DNA from: a virus
IMG/VR virus record: IMGVR_UViG_3300008261_000116
Coordinates: 1-51,977 of that record
Direction: 5' to 3' (one strand)
Length of the DNA: 51,977 nt
This document shows, in pieces, positions 23,161 to 31,591 of this stretch. Below the pieces are notes generated by a model. That model searched no databases, was not told the origin of the DNA, and saw nothing but the letters and a program-made list of their open reading frames with translations. The position numbers and the translations under genes are program-made. Positions within the stretch are counted from its first letter, which is position 1, and each line of letters begins with the position of its first letter.

Positions 23161-24555
23161 ATGTCGAACACTATTGAACAACTGCAACAGCTAGTAAAGG
23201 CACTAGAAGTTGGTAGTTACAACGCAAGCCCAGACAGCCTTACTCAAGGTGCATCACTTCAGGTAGAAGATCTTTCTCCTGTTATGCAAAATGTTACTTG
23301 GGACGATTCTCACATCAAGCTTCAAAAGATGCTTGAAAGTAAGGATTCTAAGTCTCAACTAATCCAATTTAACCGTCAGCTTGACTACGGTATTTTTGGT
23401 GGTTCAGCTCAGTACGAAGGTGGTATCGGTGAAGAAGATACTTCAAACTACGTACGTGCTGTAGTTCCAATGGCTTACTACTCTACAACTCGTCGTGTTT
23501 CAGTAGCTGCTAACATGATCGGTGCTTTCGACGGCGTAAAAGCTGAAGACCGTGCTGCTTCTGATGCTGCTATGAAGCTTTCTGGTGATATTGAATTCGA
23601 TCTTTTCCAAGGTCAATCTTCATTCTCTTCTGACGGTTTCTTCACTGGAGATCCTGCTTCAATCGCTGATATTCCAAATATGGTTGGTGTAGATGCTCAA
23701 ATTCGTATGAGTGATGCTATGGCTAACACTCAAGACCTTATGTTTGCTGAATATGGTTCAGACCAAACTGTAGTTCTTTCTGCTGATGGTACTCTTACTC
23801 AGTCTATCATCGAAGATGCTGCTGTTCGTTCTGCAATGAACCACGGTTCTGCTGACAAACTTTGTCTTGACCCTATTTCTCTTGCTCAATATAATAAAAT
23901 TGCTCACGCAAAAGAAAGAATTGTTCTTTCTGGTTCTGCTACCTCTAAAACTGGTGCTGAACTTCGTCAACAGTGGACTTCTTCAGCTCTAGTTTCTCTA
24001 GAAGCTTCAAGATTCCTTTCTGGTAAGACTAAGCCAGCTCGTGCTCGTTCTGGTTCTCCGGTTGCTCCGGCTGCTCCGGTTCTTGCCTCTCCAGCTGATG
24101 CTAATTCAGTTCTTCCTGCTGGAACTTACGTTTACTTCGTAACTGGTGTAAATGAAAGAGGTGAATCACTTGCTTCTGCTTCGGCCTCAACAACTTCTGC
24201 TGCTGGCGATAAAATCACTGTAACTATTACCAATAATGGTTCTAAGTACTTCAATGTTTATCGTTCTGAAGCTGGTGGATCTGCTGCTTCTGCTAAATTT
24301 ATCGGTCGTGTAAAAGCTGCTGGTGGTGCTTCTACAGTATTTACTGATCTTGGCTTCCGTAGCCCAGGTGCAGTAACTGGATTCTTGATCCAAGCTAATA
24401 CTTGGGGAATTCATCAGTTATCTCCATATTCTCGTTTGAAAATGGCGATCAACGATCTTAGCTTGCCTGAAGCTCACTTCCGTTTCTTATGTCTTGCTGG
24501 ATACCAGCCTCGTAAGAACGTGCTTGTTGATAATATTACGGGCCAACTTTCTTAA
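23161..24555 (+). CDS. Major capsid protein
   Basis: The 464-aa product contains TSNYVRAVVPMAYYSTTRRV, typical of HK97-fold capsid proteins of large phages. The N-terminal 16 residues (MSNTIEQLQQLVKALE) look like a propeptide; cleavage after KALE is inferred. Residues about 300-400 (VAPAAPVLASPADANSVLPA ... FTDLGFRSPG) form an inserted Ig/fibronectin-like domain with the YVYFVTGVNERGES strand pattern, probably exposed on the capsid surface. AGGAGG precedes the ATG and a strong hairpin terminator follows. Codon use is notably uniform, as expected for a highly expressed gene. Confidence 0.9.
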   Translation: MSNTIEQLQQLVKALEVGSYNASPDSLTQGASLQVEDLSPVMQNVTWDDSHIKLQKMLESKDSKSQLIQFNRQLDYGIFGGSAQYEGGIGEEDTSNYVRAVVPMAYYSTTRRVSVAANMIGAFDGVKAEDRAASDAAMKLSGDIEFDLFQGQSSFSSDGFFTGDPASIADIPNMVGVDAQIRMSDAMANTQDLMFAEYGSDQTVVLSADGTLTQSIIEDAAVRSAMNHGSADKLCLDPISLAQYNKIAHAKERIVLSGSATSKTGAELRQQWTSSALVSLEASRFLSGKTKPARARSGSPVAPAAPVLASPADANSVLPAGTYVYFVTGVNERGESLASASASTTSAAGDKITVTITNNGSKYFNVYRSEAGGSAASAKFIGRVKAAGGASTVFTDLGFRSPGAVTGFLIQANTWGIHQLSPYSRLKMAINDLSLPEAHFRFLCLAGYQPRKNVLVDNITGQLS

Positions 24556-24561
24556 TTTTAA

Positions 24562-24596
24562 TATACAGCCTCGTTTTTACGGGGCTGTATACTTTT
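24562..24596 (+). terminator. Terminator after the capsid gene
   Basis: Perfect stem TATACAGCC/GGCTGTATA with an inner CGT/ACG pair, then CTTTT. It ends the head transcript. Confidence 0.8.
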
Positions 24597-24657
24597 GAAA
24601 CATTTCTTAATATTTTCAACAATATAAACAAAACACATTTTTTCAATCATAAAAGAT

Positions 24658-24675
24658 TTAATCTTTATATTAAAT
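24658..24675 (+). promoter_or_regulatory. Candidate late promoter element (plus strand)
   Basis: TTTAATCTTTATATTAAA lies in the 250-bp gap between capsid and tail-fibre genes, about 135 bp before the fibre start. It matches the minus-strand element at 15171-15188. The rest of the gap is AT-rich leader with no other feature seen. Confidence 0.5.
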
Positions 24676-24808
24676 ACACTAGATTTTTATTTATCAAAAA
24701 AAATCAATGTAAATATATAAATCTATATACTTTTGTATGTAGAGAATTAAACTTTTATATATAACAATTTTTTTTGGAATTGCCCAAAAATCACCGGAGG
24801 AATAATAC

Positions 24809-27571
24809 ATGTCCGATTTACGAATTAAGAAAAAACATTTAGCACCTGATGTCATAGACTATTTTGACAATCAGATAGATGCAGAGGCTTCTTTAAGAAT
24901 TGCTGCTGACTCTAGTTTAGCTGCTGCAGTATCTGCAGAAGAATCTGCAAGAGTTGCTGCTGACTCTAGTTTAGCTGCTGCAGTATCTGCAGAAGAATCT
25001 GCAAGAATTGCAGGAGATAGTTCATTACAATCTAGTCTTTCTGCAGAAGAATCTGCAAGAATTGCTGCTGACTCTAGTTTAGCTGCTGCAGTATCTGCAG
25101 AAGAATCTGCAAGAATTGCTGCTGACTCTAGCTTACAATCTAGTCTTTCTGCAGAAGAATCTGCAAGAATTGCTGCTGACTCTAGCTTAGCTGCTGCTGA
25201 TTCTGCAGAAGCTTCTTTAAGAATTGCTGCTGACTCTAGTTTAGCTGCTGATTTAGAAAATTTAGATGGTTATGCTCAGGATATTCGTTCTGACTTAGAC
25301 CAAGAAATTCTTGATAGACAATCTGCAATATCTGCTGAAGCATCTGCAAGAATTGCAGGAGATTCTAGCTTACAATCTGCTATAAGTTCTGAAGAATCTG
25401 CAAGAATTGCAGGAGATTCTAGCTTACAATCTCAAATTACTACAGAAAAAAGTCGTGTTGATGCAATCTTATTGGCTTCAGAAGCTGACAAGGATTCTTT
25501 TGCTGAAATTGTATCGTTGATTAACAGTGTTGATACTACAAATGATACCGCATTTGCAAGTGCTGTTTCAAGTTTACAAGCTGTTGATTCTGCAGAAGCT
25601 TCTTTAAGAATTGCTGCTGACTCTAGTTTAGCTGCTGCAGTATCTGCAGAAGAATCTGCAAGAGTTGCAGGAGATAGTTCATTACAATCTAGTCTTTCTG
25701 CAGAAGAATCTGCAAGAGTTGCAGGAGATAGTTCATTACAATCTAGTCTTTCTGCAGAAGAATCTGCAAGAGTTGCTGCTGACTCTAGCTTACAATCTGC
25801 AGTAAGCGCACTTGAACAATATGCTGAAAATATTGTACATGTTGATACTGTAAACGGAGTCGATGCTGTTGGGCGTGGTTCTATTATGCAACCATTCAAA
25901 ACAATTAATTACGCTTATTCGCAAGTATCAAGTGCTACAAGCAATCTTAGTAAATGGACGCTTGAAAAACTTATTATAAGACTTGCTCCGGGTGATTATG
26001 TTGAAAATGTAGAATTAGGTTTTAAACGTGCCCGCACAGCCATCATGGGTGAGGGTGTTTATATTAATGGTACAGTAACTCAAACATGGCAAGTTGCAGA
26101 CATTCCTTATTCTGGCTCACCTACTGCTCCTATTAATGGCGCTGCCGTTCCAGCTCCATATACAGGCTTTGTTGCACCGACATTTGAACTTATCGGTTTC
26201 GGTGGAGGTATGGAAGGTGGATATGTTTCTAAAAACTTAATGATTCAAGGACTTGTTAAGATCGCCACTATTCCATGGGCAGCAAACTCAAGCTGGCAAA
26301 GTGGTGGTGTTCTTCAGGGTTTTTGCATGATGAGTCATGTTCAACTCCGTGGTGGGTTTAATGTTTGTCACGATATTTCAACTCATGCTTCTTCTGTAGG
26401 TCCTGCTATCACTCTTGAAGTAAATTCATCATCTGTTGAAAACTCTTATCTTGGAGTTGCACCATACGCTTCTGGACAACAATTAACATCTAATGATATT
26501 AATTGTTCACTTGCTATTAAAGCTCATAATACTCAATTAAAGTCTACTCTAGGCCCTCGTCTTAGTATTGCTGAAATTGATGGTTGTCGTATCGTAAACA
26601 TGGATAGAACCATGGGTGCAACTGTAACTAACGGTTCAATTACTGGACAGAACTCAAGTTCATTCTCAGGTATTGTGAACTCTCCTTTTGCTGGTACTGT
26701 TTACAAGATTGGTAGATCAGTTGGTGCTACTGCTGTTGCATTTAAAATGGATGCAAACTCTTACGCTGATCTTCAATCTAAAACAATTGACACTGGTACA
26801 GCAGCAATCACATACAATCTAATTGATAAAGCGTCTGGTGTTGCCGTTGTTGATCCGGCTACGAATTACAGTCGTACAGCTAACACTGTTGAAGCTGCAT
26901 TAGAAGGTATTGATAATGCATTAGGCACACAATCTTCTTTAAGAATTGCAGGAGATTCTAGCTTACAATCTGCTATAAGTTCTGAAGCATCTGCAAGAAT
27001 TGCAGGAGATTCTAGCTTACAATCTGCTATAAGTTCTGAAGAATCTGCAAGAATTGCAGGAGATTCTAGCTTACAATCTCAAATCACTGCAGAAAAAAGT
27101 CGTGTTGACGCAATTCTTCTAGCTTCAGAAGCTGACAAGGATTCTTTTGCTGAAATTGTTTCATTAATCAATAGTATTGATACTACAAACGATACTGCAT
27201 TTGCAAGTGCTGTTTCAAGTTTACAAGCTGCTGATTCTGCAGAAGCTTCTTTAAGAATTGCTGCTGACTCTAGCTTACAATCTAGAATCAGTGTTCTTGA
27301 AGCCCAAACAGATGGTCCTGTTTTTGAGAAACAAAGTTTTGCTATGGGGCCTTCTTCTGATCTAAGCTCTGTTGAGCTTTCTCATGAAGGTATAGCAAAC
27401 TCTCTAGCAGTTTCTGTCGGTCGTCTGGTTCTGCATAAAGATGAAGATTACTCAGTATCTGTTGTTGGCGGTAAAACCGTTCTTACTTGGATGGGTGATT
27501 TTGCTGTAGGTGGAGCCGAAGCAATTACGGTTGGCGATGTTATTCACGTAACATTTGCTAGATTAGTTTAA
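24809..27571 (+). CDS. Tail fibre protein with tandem repeats
   Basis: The 920-aa product starts with a short attachment-like segment (LRIKKKHLAPDVIDYFDNQI). Next come about 15 repeats of roughly 18 residues, consensus AEESARIAADSSLQSSLS, which should form a long trimeric coiled-coil shaft. A central beta-helix-like domain follows (residues about 340-690; GVDAVGRGSIMQPFKTINYA). More shaft repeats and a C-terminal beta domain (VLHKDEDYSVSVVGGKTVLT) end it. A segment of about 72 residues (KSRVDAILLASEADKDSFAE...) occurs twice. This is a receptor-binding fibre. CGGAGG precedes the ATG. Confidence 0.88.
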   Translation: MSDLRIKKKHLAPDVIDYFDNQIDAEASLRIAADSSLAAAVSAEESARVAADSSLAAAVSAEESARIAGDSSLQSSLSAEESARIAADSSLAAAVSAEESARIAADSSLQSSLSAEESARIAADSSLAAADSAEASLRIAADSSLAADLENLDGYAQDIRSDLDQEILDRQSAISAEASARIAGDSSLQSAISSEESARIAGDSSLQSQITTEKSRVDAILLASEADKDSFAEIVSLINSVDTTNDTAFASAVSSLQAVDSAEASLRIAADSSLAAAVSAEESARVAGDSSLQSSLSAEESARVAGDSSLQSSLSAEESARVAADSSLQSAVSALEQYAENIVHVDTVNGVDAVGRGSIMQPFKTINYAYSQVSSATSNLSKWTLEKLIIRLAPGDYVENVELGFKRARTAIMGEGVYINGTVTQTWQVADIPYSGSPTAPINGAAVPAPYTGFVAPTFELIGFGGGMEGGYVSKNLMIQGLVKIATIPWAANSSWQSGGVLQGFCMMSHVQLRGGFNVCHDISTHASSVGPAITLEVNSSSVENSYLGVAPYASGQQLTSNDINCSLAIKAHNTQLKSTLGPRLSIAEIDGCRIVNMDRTMGATVTNGSITGQNSSSFSGIVNSPFAGTVYKIGRSVGATAVAFKMDANSYADLQSKTIDTGTAAITYNLIDKASGVAVVDPATNYSRTANTVEAALEGIDNALGTQSSLRIAGDSSLQSAISSEASARIAGDSSLQSAISSEESARIAGDSSLQSQITAEKSRVDAILLASEADKDSFAEIVSLINSIDTTNDTAFASAVSSLQAADSAEASLRIAADSSLQSRISVLEAQTDGPVFEKQSFAMGPSSDLSSVELSHEGIANSLAVSVGRLVLHKDEDYSVSVVGGKTVLTWMGDFAVGGAEAITVGDVIHVTFARLV
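24884..25830. repeat. Tandem repeats encoding the fibre shaft
   Basis: Units of about 54-57 bp (core GAAGAATCTGCAAGAATTGC followed by GACTCTAGTTTA-type sequence) occur many times, with near-identical nucleotides. Such arrays recombine easily and can change shaft length. Confidence 0.85.
25411..25626. repeat. 216-bp intragenic duplication in fibre gene, copy 1
   Basis: The second copy is at 27058-27273, of equal length and in frame. The copies differ mainly at synonymous positions, so the duplication is not very recent. Confidence 0.75.
27058..27273. repeat. 216-bp intragenic duplication in fibre gene, copy 2
   Basis: See the copy at 25411-25626. The two copies flank the central beta-helix domain. 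Confidence 0.75.
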
Positions 27572-27585
27572 TAAATCCTAAACGG

Positions 27586-27610
27586 GAGGGGAGAAATCCC
27601 CTCTTTTTTT
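27586..27610 (+). terminator. Terminator after fibre gene
   Basis: GAGGGG-AGAAAT-CCCCTC followed by seven T. The same stem and loop recur at 48666. Confidence 0.85.
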
Positions 27611-27653
27611 GTGCGGTAATTTTTGCTGAAACGCACACAGCAAAGGAAAAAAT

Positions 27654-29651
27654 ATGGCTAATATTTATGTAAAAAAAGATGGCTCTGGAGACAGTGCCAC
27701 AATTCAAGGTGGTATCCAGTTAGCACAGGTTGGAGATATTGTAAATATCGAAGCTGGTACATTTGATGAGAACTTAGATCTTTGGAAAGACGTTACCCTT
27801 ATGGGTGCTGGAATGGGATCTACAATTGTAACAGGTGCTATTAGATCTGCAATAACTTCAAAGACTTTTACTTGGACACTCGGTGCTACTACTCTTACTA
27901 TTTTCGGTGCTGGTAACAACACTAGTCAGTATGAGGTTGGTAGAATCATATCAGGTACAGGTATTCCTGCAAACACTAGAATTGTTTCTAAAACAAGCAC
28001 AACTTTAGTAATTTCTGCAGCTACAACTCAAGCAACTACAACTGCAAGATCTGTTGCTATGGCTCTGCAAAACGATGCTACTGTGAGAATGAGAGGTGTC
28101 GGTCCTAAGTTAGAAAACTTGAAAGTAGTTGGATTTGATGGGGCTTCTCCGGGAAGTGAGTTTCCAGCAATTTATTTTAAAAACGCAGGACTTGGATCTG
28201 TTCCTTGTACTCAGTTTTCAGTTAAAAACTGTGAAATTGAAGCTAAGGGAGAGGGCGCACTTCTTAGTGATTACATCAATACTGTAGGAAATGGAACTGT
28301 AGAGGGATGTATTATTTCTGGAAAAACTTTCACTGGAAGTGTTCCGGGAATTGGAAATCAATACTCAGTTGCTAACGTCCCAAGAGCCTTAGTTTTTTTT
28401 GGAAGTCCTAACTTGCCAATTACATTCAAAAATAACACTATTACAGCTGTAACAGGTGGAGTTGCCAGTACTGGTCTTCCTTCTTATAACACAGCTGTTA
28501 CAGTTGATGCTCCATCAAGTACTGTAACTGGGAACACCTTTAATGGTGTTTTTGGCACTGGCTTTGCATTACGTTGTAGAAATGTTATGACAATTGAAGA
28601 TAACATTAACTATTCTATTGCTCCGTATACAAATAACGGATATTATTTTGGAGCTTCAGGATCTGAACAAGTTGGAATGAATGTTGGAACTAACAGTTCA
28701 ATTACTGCAGAGCTTATATCTGTTGAGCAAACTGCTGGCGAAAGCTTTGTTACTTTTGAAATGAGCAAAGAAGTTCTAAAGCAACACAGTGCAGTTTCTT
28801 CTCACGCAGTTTTCTCCAACGAAGCTAACTGGAATATGGTGAGTTATGTATTTAAGCATAATTCTTCTGCCAGAAGACTTGTTGGATCGTTTAAAGATTT
28901 CAGTTCTCCAAAGAAATCTAAGCTTAAGCCTAATATGGCGATTGGCGATACCTTTGAGTTGCACAAGATTATTCTTGCAACTTCACCAAGAGATTTGTTA
29001 GTTCTTAAGAGAAGTCAGATTTCTGGAGCTTCTGGATTTGACTTTAACTTAGTTTCTGATGGTCCAGAGGAAAGTAATGGTGGAGGCGGAGGGATTCCAT
29101 TCCAATTATTTGCAGACTTTCAGTCAGTAAATCCATTAACTGATCCTACTTTCCTAGAAAGAACAGTAGATGGATTCTCTTCTCCTATATCTCAGGCACT
29201 ACATAATATTTCACTAGGGGCCATTGTTAATGGTGAAGCATATTATGATATAACTTTTAACCTTAGCTCATTAACAGCAAACTTAGGCTACGGACTTTAT
29301 TTTGGTGTACTAGGAAGTAGTCTCAATTCTGCATCTGTTACTCTTGGTGAAATCTCTAGTAACTATGAGAGCCTTGCAGCTACTTGCCTTGTAAACTCCG
29401 GCACAAATATGAATATTGTTAATTCTTATAGTGGTGGTAATAATTCTTTTACAGTACCTACTGGTGCTGCAAAAACTATAAGAATTAGACAGCAAGGGAC
29501 GACACTTGAGTATTATGTAAACAGTACATTGATCTCCACCGTAACAGTTTCATCTTCTGTTAATGTCCCTTATCTTTATCCGTATTTACGATCAAGTTGG
29601 GCTTACACTGTTGATTCAGTGACTATGTCTAGCGTAAGTGTATATGAATAA
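27654..29651 (+). CDS. Beta-helix tail spike/fibre protein
   Basis: The 665-aa protein begins NIYVKKDGSGDSATIQGGIQ, the opening of a pectate-lyase-like right-handed beta-helix. Repeated short strands follow (KNCEIEAKGEGALLSDYINT, GTVEGCIISGK, ITFKNNTITAVTGG). A Gly-rich hinge (NGGGGGIPFQLF, about residue 480) leads to a C-terminal jelly-roll-like domain that may bind carbohydrate. Such proteins bind or cut surface polysaccharides; no catalytic residues can be assigned here. It probably acts with the fibre encoded upstream. Confidence 0.82.
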   Translation: MANIYVKKDGSGDSATIQGGIQLAQVGDIVNIEAGTFDENLDLWKDVTLMGAGMGSTIVTGAIRSAITSKTFTWTLGATTLTIFGAGNNTSQYEVGRIISGTGIPANTRIVSKTSTTLVISAATTQATTTARSVAMALQNDATVRMRGVGPKLENLKVVGFDGASPGSEFPAIYFKNAGLGSVPCTQFSVKNCEIEAKGEGALLSDYINTVGNGTVEGCIISGKTFTGSVPGIGNQYSVANVPRALVFFGSPNLPITFKNNTITAVTGGVASTGLPSYNTAVTVDAPSSTVTGNTFNGVFGTGFALRCRNVMTIEDNINYSIAPYTNNGYYFGASGSEQVGMNVGTNSSITAELISVEQTAGESFVTFEMSKEVLKQHSAVSSHAVFSNEANWNMVSYVFKHNSSARRLVGSFKDFSSPKKSKLKPNMAIGDTFELHKIILATSPRDLLVLKRSQISGASGFDFNLVSDGPEESNGGGGGIPFQLFADFQSVNPLTDPTFLERTVDGFSSPISQALHNISLGAIVNGEAYYDITFNLSSLTANLGYGLYFGVLGSSLNSASVTLGEISSNYESLAATCLVNSGTNMNIVNSYSGGNNSFTVPTGAAKTIRIRQQGTTLEYYVNSTLISTVTVSSSVNVPYLYPYLRSSWAYTVDSVTMSSVSVYE

Positions 29652-29652
29652 T

Positions 29653-29776
29653 TACGTTCAATGGGTTAATCCAAGTCGCCGTATTGGGTAGCGTTAGATT
29701 TAGAGCTTCATTAAATTCTCCAAGTTGGGGGAATGGGGCAATTTTAAGCTCCGCTGAATATAAAGAAAATCTTTAA
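29653..29776 (+). pseudogene. Possible remnant of a structural-gene 3' end
   Basis: After the spike stop another frame stays open for about 40 codons and reads like protein (GSVRFRASLNSPSWGNGAIL-SSAEYKENL). It has no start codon other than a TTG and no RBS. It may be the leftover C-terminus of an older spike version. Chance openness is possible. Confidence 0.3.
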
Positions 29777-29808
29777 GACTGCGGTTGCTTAACTGTAATA
29801 AGTTTTTG

Positions 29809-29843
29809 AATAGGGAGAGGATTACTCTCCCTATTTTTTATTT
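29809..29843 (+). terminator. Terminator after tail spike
   Basis: Perfect 11-bp stem AATAGGGAGAG/CTCTCCCTATT with loop GATTA and a T-rich tail. It separates the plus-strand spike from the convergent lysis cluster. Confidence 0.85.
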
Positions 29844-29848
29844 ATAAA

Positions 29849-30076
29849 TCATTCCTTTTTATTATCAGTGGATCTGCGTAAAACATAAACAGCACCCAAG
29901 GCACCAATTGCTGCTGCATATTCACCACCACTGAATAAAGCCATTTTAAATCCATTAAATTCAAATCCCGAAAATATTAATTTAAAATTAACCACAGCAA
30001 ATCCTATGATAAAGGCTGTTGCTGTTAAGGATGGTTTGCCGTTTGAGTCTTTAATTAAAAATTTGTTTAAATCCAT
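29849..30076 (-). CDS. Holin-like small membrane protein
   Basis: 75 aa with two hydrophobic segments (SLTATAFIIGFAVVNFKLIF and GGEYAAAIGALGAVYVLR) separated by a short turn, and a charged end (RRSTDNKKE). The pattern 'FSG.EYAAAIGALGAVYV.RR' matches from memory a phage family annotated as holins. It lies at the end of a cluster with a signal-peptide coiled-coil protein and a lipoprotein, as lysis genes do. Expected to permeabilise the inner membrane at the end of infection. Confidence 0.78.
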   Translation of the reverse strand: MDLNKFLIKDSNGKPSLTATAFIIGFAVVNFKLIFSGFEFNGFKMALFSGGEYAAAIGALGAVYVLRRSTDNKKE

Positions 30077-30080
30077 ACTA

Positions 30081-30473
30081 TTACCTCAATTGACCAGCTG
30101 CCCAGGTTGCTCCCCCCATGACAATAACGCCGATACCAAAATAAATCCAGTTAATTTTATCAGAATTTGCTTCCATCTTTAGTAAACGATCTTCCACTCT
30201 GTACGTGGCTTGCTGCCAATTTTCTATTCTTTCATTTGAAAGATCCAAAGCCAGATCTTTAAGTTTTATCGATTGTTCTAAGTGTTCTATTTGTTTTTGT
30301 CGCTCTTTTTCTATCATTCTAAGTTTACCAAACTCTGAGTGGCAATCTTCGGTGTACATAAATTTACCTGTCTTAGTATCTTCAACAATATCAGTTCTAG
30401 GATTACAATTTCCTGCCATCGCTTGTAACGGTATCAGTACCGTCAGCGTTATGCATATTAATAAATGCCTCAT
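30081..30473 (-). CDS. Signal-peptide coiled-coil membrane protein, spanin-like
   Basis: 130 aa: an N-terminal signal peptide (HLLICITLTVLIPLQAMAG), two Cys in the periplasmic part, a coiled coil at residues 50-105 (RQKQIEHLEQSIKLKDLALD) and a C-terminal membrane helix (WIYFGIGVIVMGGATWAAG). Periplasmic coiled coils with a membrane anchor next to a holin suggest a spanin-type role, but a C-terminal anchor is not the usual i-spanin topology. AAGGAAG precedes the ATG. It overlaps the upstream gene by 71 bases. Confidence 0.68.
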   Translation of the reverse strand: MRHLLICITLTVLIPLQAMAGNCNPRTDIVEDTKTGKFMYTEDCHSEFGKLRMIEKERQKQIEHLEQSIKLKDLALDLSNERIENWQQATYRVEDRLLKMEANSDKINWIYFGIGVIVMGGATWAAGQLR

Positions 30474-30585
30474 ATTCTTCCTTTGCTTTTTCTTCTCTTT
30501 GGATTAAAGCCAGTCTTACGTTACACTTTCCTACTACCGGATCGTTTTCAGAATCCTCATACATAGCCACAACCGGACATTTCAT
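30403..30585 (-). CDS. Hypothetical 60-aa lysis-cluster protein
   Basis: It has a very strong RBS (AGGAGG) and overlaps the start of the downstream spanin-like gene by 71 bases in another frame. The peptide (MKCPVVAMYEDSENDPVVGK...) is soluble, with two Cys and a charged helix (QREEKAKEEYEAFINM). No family recognised. Confidence 0.65.
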   Translation of the reverse strand: MKCPVVAMYEDSENDPVVGKCNVRLALIQREEKAKEEYEAFINMHNADGTDTVTSDGRKL

Positions 30586-30592
30586 AATCCTC

Positions 30593-30799
30593 CTATCTGC
30601 ATAAACATCTTAACTCATTAACAAGACTGTGTTTTTGAACCGCATACACAGTGGATCTTTCTCCAAACTTCTTTTTGCACGACCTGTCGCATTTCTCGTA
30701 CACTATGGGACTTTCTGGAACCAACTCCACGGTATCAAAATCTCTACATCCCGTAAAGAACAACAAACAGAACAACACAAGTTTATTTTTTAATTCCAT
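30593..30799 (-). CDS. Small Cys-rich lipoprotein, possible o-spanin
   Basis: A lipobox (LVLFCLLFFTGC) near residue 18 marks a lipoprotein signal. The mature part has five further Cys (CDRSCKKKF..., LRCLCR). A small outer-membrane lipoprotein in a lysis cluster suggests an o-spanin, but the Cys-rich mature part is unusual for one. Its ATG lies inside the end of the upstream 53-aa gene. Confidence 0.68.
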   Translation of the reverse strand: MELKNKLVLFCLLFFTGCRDFDTVELVPESPIVYEKCDRSCKKKFGERSTVYAVQKHSLVNELRCLCR

Positions 30800-30944
30800 A
30801 TGTTATAATTAAGTTTGTCAACAACCCCAAAAACCAATATGCTGTTAGCAGCCATTTTCTGCCAATTGCATATTCCACAACCGCTCCTGCTTGTAGAATA
30901 ATAATTAAATTTACAAACAAATGCTGCTTAAACATTCCAAACAT
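30783..30944 (-). CDS. Small 53-aa membrane protein
   Basis: Two hydrophobic segments (LFVNLIIILQAGAVVEYAIG and WLLTAYWFLGLLTNLIITYG) separated by RK suggest a hairpin with two membrane helices. The frame overlaps the lipoprotein start by 17 bases. GGAG from the end of the upstream gene may serve as RBS. A second holin or antiholin is possible. Confidence 0.55.
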   Translation of the reverse strand: MFGMFKQHLFVNLIIILQAGAVVEYAIGRKWLLTAYWFLGLLTNLIITYGIKK

Positions 30945-30950
30945 ATAATA

Positions 30951-31460
30951 TCACATCTCCGCATATGTCCATTCAGGCTCTGTAGAATCATTATCCCATC
31001 TGGCGTTTAAATACAATTTATAAGCCAGGTGAACATCCTCTATGTGCTTGAAACTAATATTGTATTTGGGTGCAACGGTACAATTTGGAAACGAGGTAAG
31101 CTCTCCTGCTGGAATCCTGGCGGCAAAATAAGTGGCTCTTTTAATGTTATCCGGAACATTGTCATGTCCCTTGCCGCCTCTTTCTTTATGTTCTAGATAG
31201 AACTCTAAGGTGCTTTTTACCATGTGTAGGAAGTTTGAACGGTTGTGTCTAGCCCAGATGGTGCATGGGTGGTTAAAATGGCTTTTTGGGCTATATGGGA
31301 GGCTATTTTTACGTACCAGTAGTTGATCCCCCATCCCGCCATGGTAGGCAATCGCCACATTGATCATTTGTTGATATTCCGTGATGAACTTGTTCAATCT
31401 TCTGTTATCCAGAAACTTGGCATTTTGCTTGGGGTCTGGCGTAGGTACTGGATAATTCAT
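30951..31460 (-). CDS. Pyrimidine-dimer-glycosylase-like protein
   Basis: The start at ATG 31460 is fixed by AAGGAG. The 169-aa protein has KFLDNRRLNKFITEYQQM, SHFNHPCTIWARHNRSNFLH and EFYLEHKERGGKGHDNVPDN. This order of 'LD..RL.K...E', 'HP...W' and 'E...R.GK.H' blocks resembles phage proteins assigned to the T4 endonuclease V/Pyr_excise group. If so it would excise UV-damaged pyrimidines. Similarity is from memory, so the call is tentative. It is the first gene of the lysis-cluster transcript, with its own promoter. Confidence 0.55.
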   Translation of the reverse strand: MNYPVPTPDPKQNAKFLDNRRLNKFITEYQQMINVAIAYHGGMGDQLLVRKNSLPYSPKSHFNHPCTIWARHNRSNFLHMVKSTLEFYLEHKERGGKGHDNVPDNIKRATYFAARIPAGELTSFPNCTVAPKYNISFKHIEDVHLAYKLYLNARWDNDSTEPEWTYAEM

Positions 31461-31494
31461 AAATCTCCTTATGTGTTGACTATATCCTAGAATT

Positions 31495-31523
31495 ATGGTA
31501 GCATTTAGCTGTTTTTGTGTCAA
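31495..31523 (-). promoter_or_regulatory. Sigma70-type promoter (minus)
   Basis: TTGACA, 17-bp spacer, TACCAT on the minus strand; it drives the gene at 31460 and the lysis cluster. Its -35 overlaps the divergent plus promoter. Confidence 0.75.
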
Positions 31524-31543
31524 TAAAAAATTTATGATACTAT
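31515..31543 (+). promoter_or_regulatory. Sigma70-type promoter (plus)
   Basis: TTGTGT, 17-bp spacer, TACTAT; it drives the operon starting at 31592. The -35 region is shared with the divergent promoter, so the two compete for polymerase. Confidence 0.6.
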
Positions 31544-31591
31544 GGGTTGGGTATTACATGATAAAACACGCATCTTTTGGAGAGAGGTAAC

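Noticed and set aside
24884-25830. CRISPR-like regularly spaced repeats
   Set aside because: The units are contiguous codon repeats of the fibre shaft, with no unique spacers and an intact reading frame.
29756-29776. AATCTTTAAG as a ninth late promoter
   Set aside because: It is followed within 60 bp by a terminator and no gene; kept out of the element list as probable chance.
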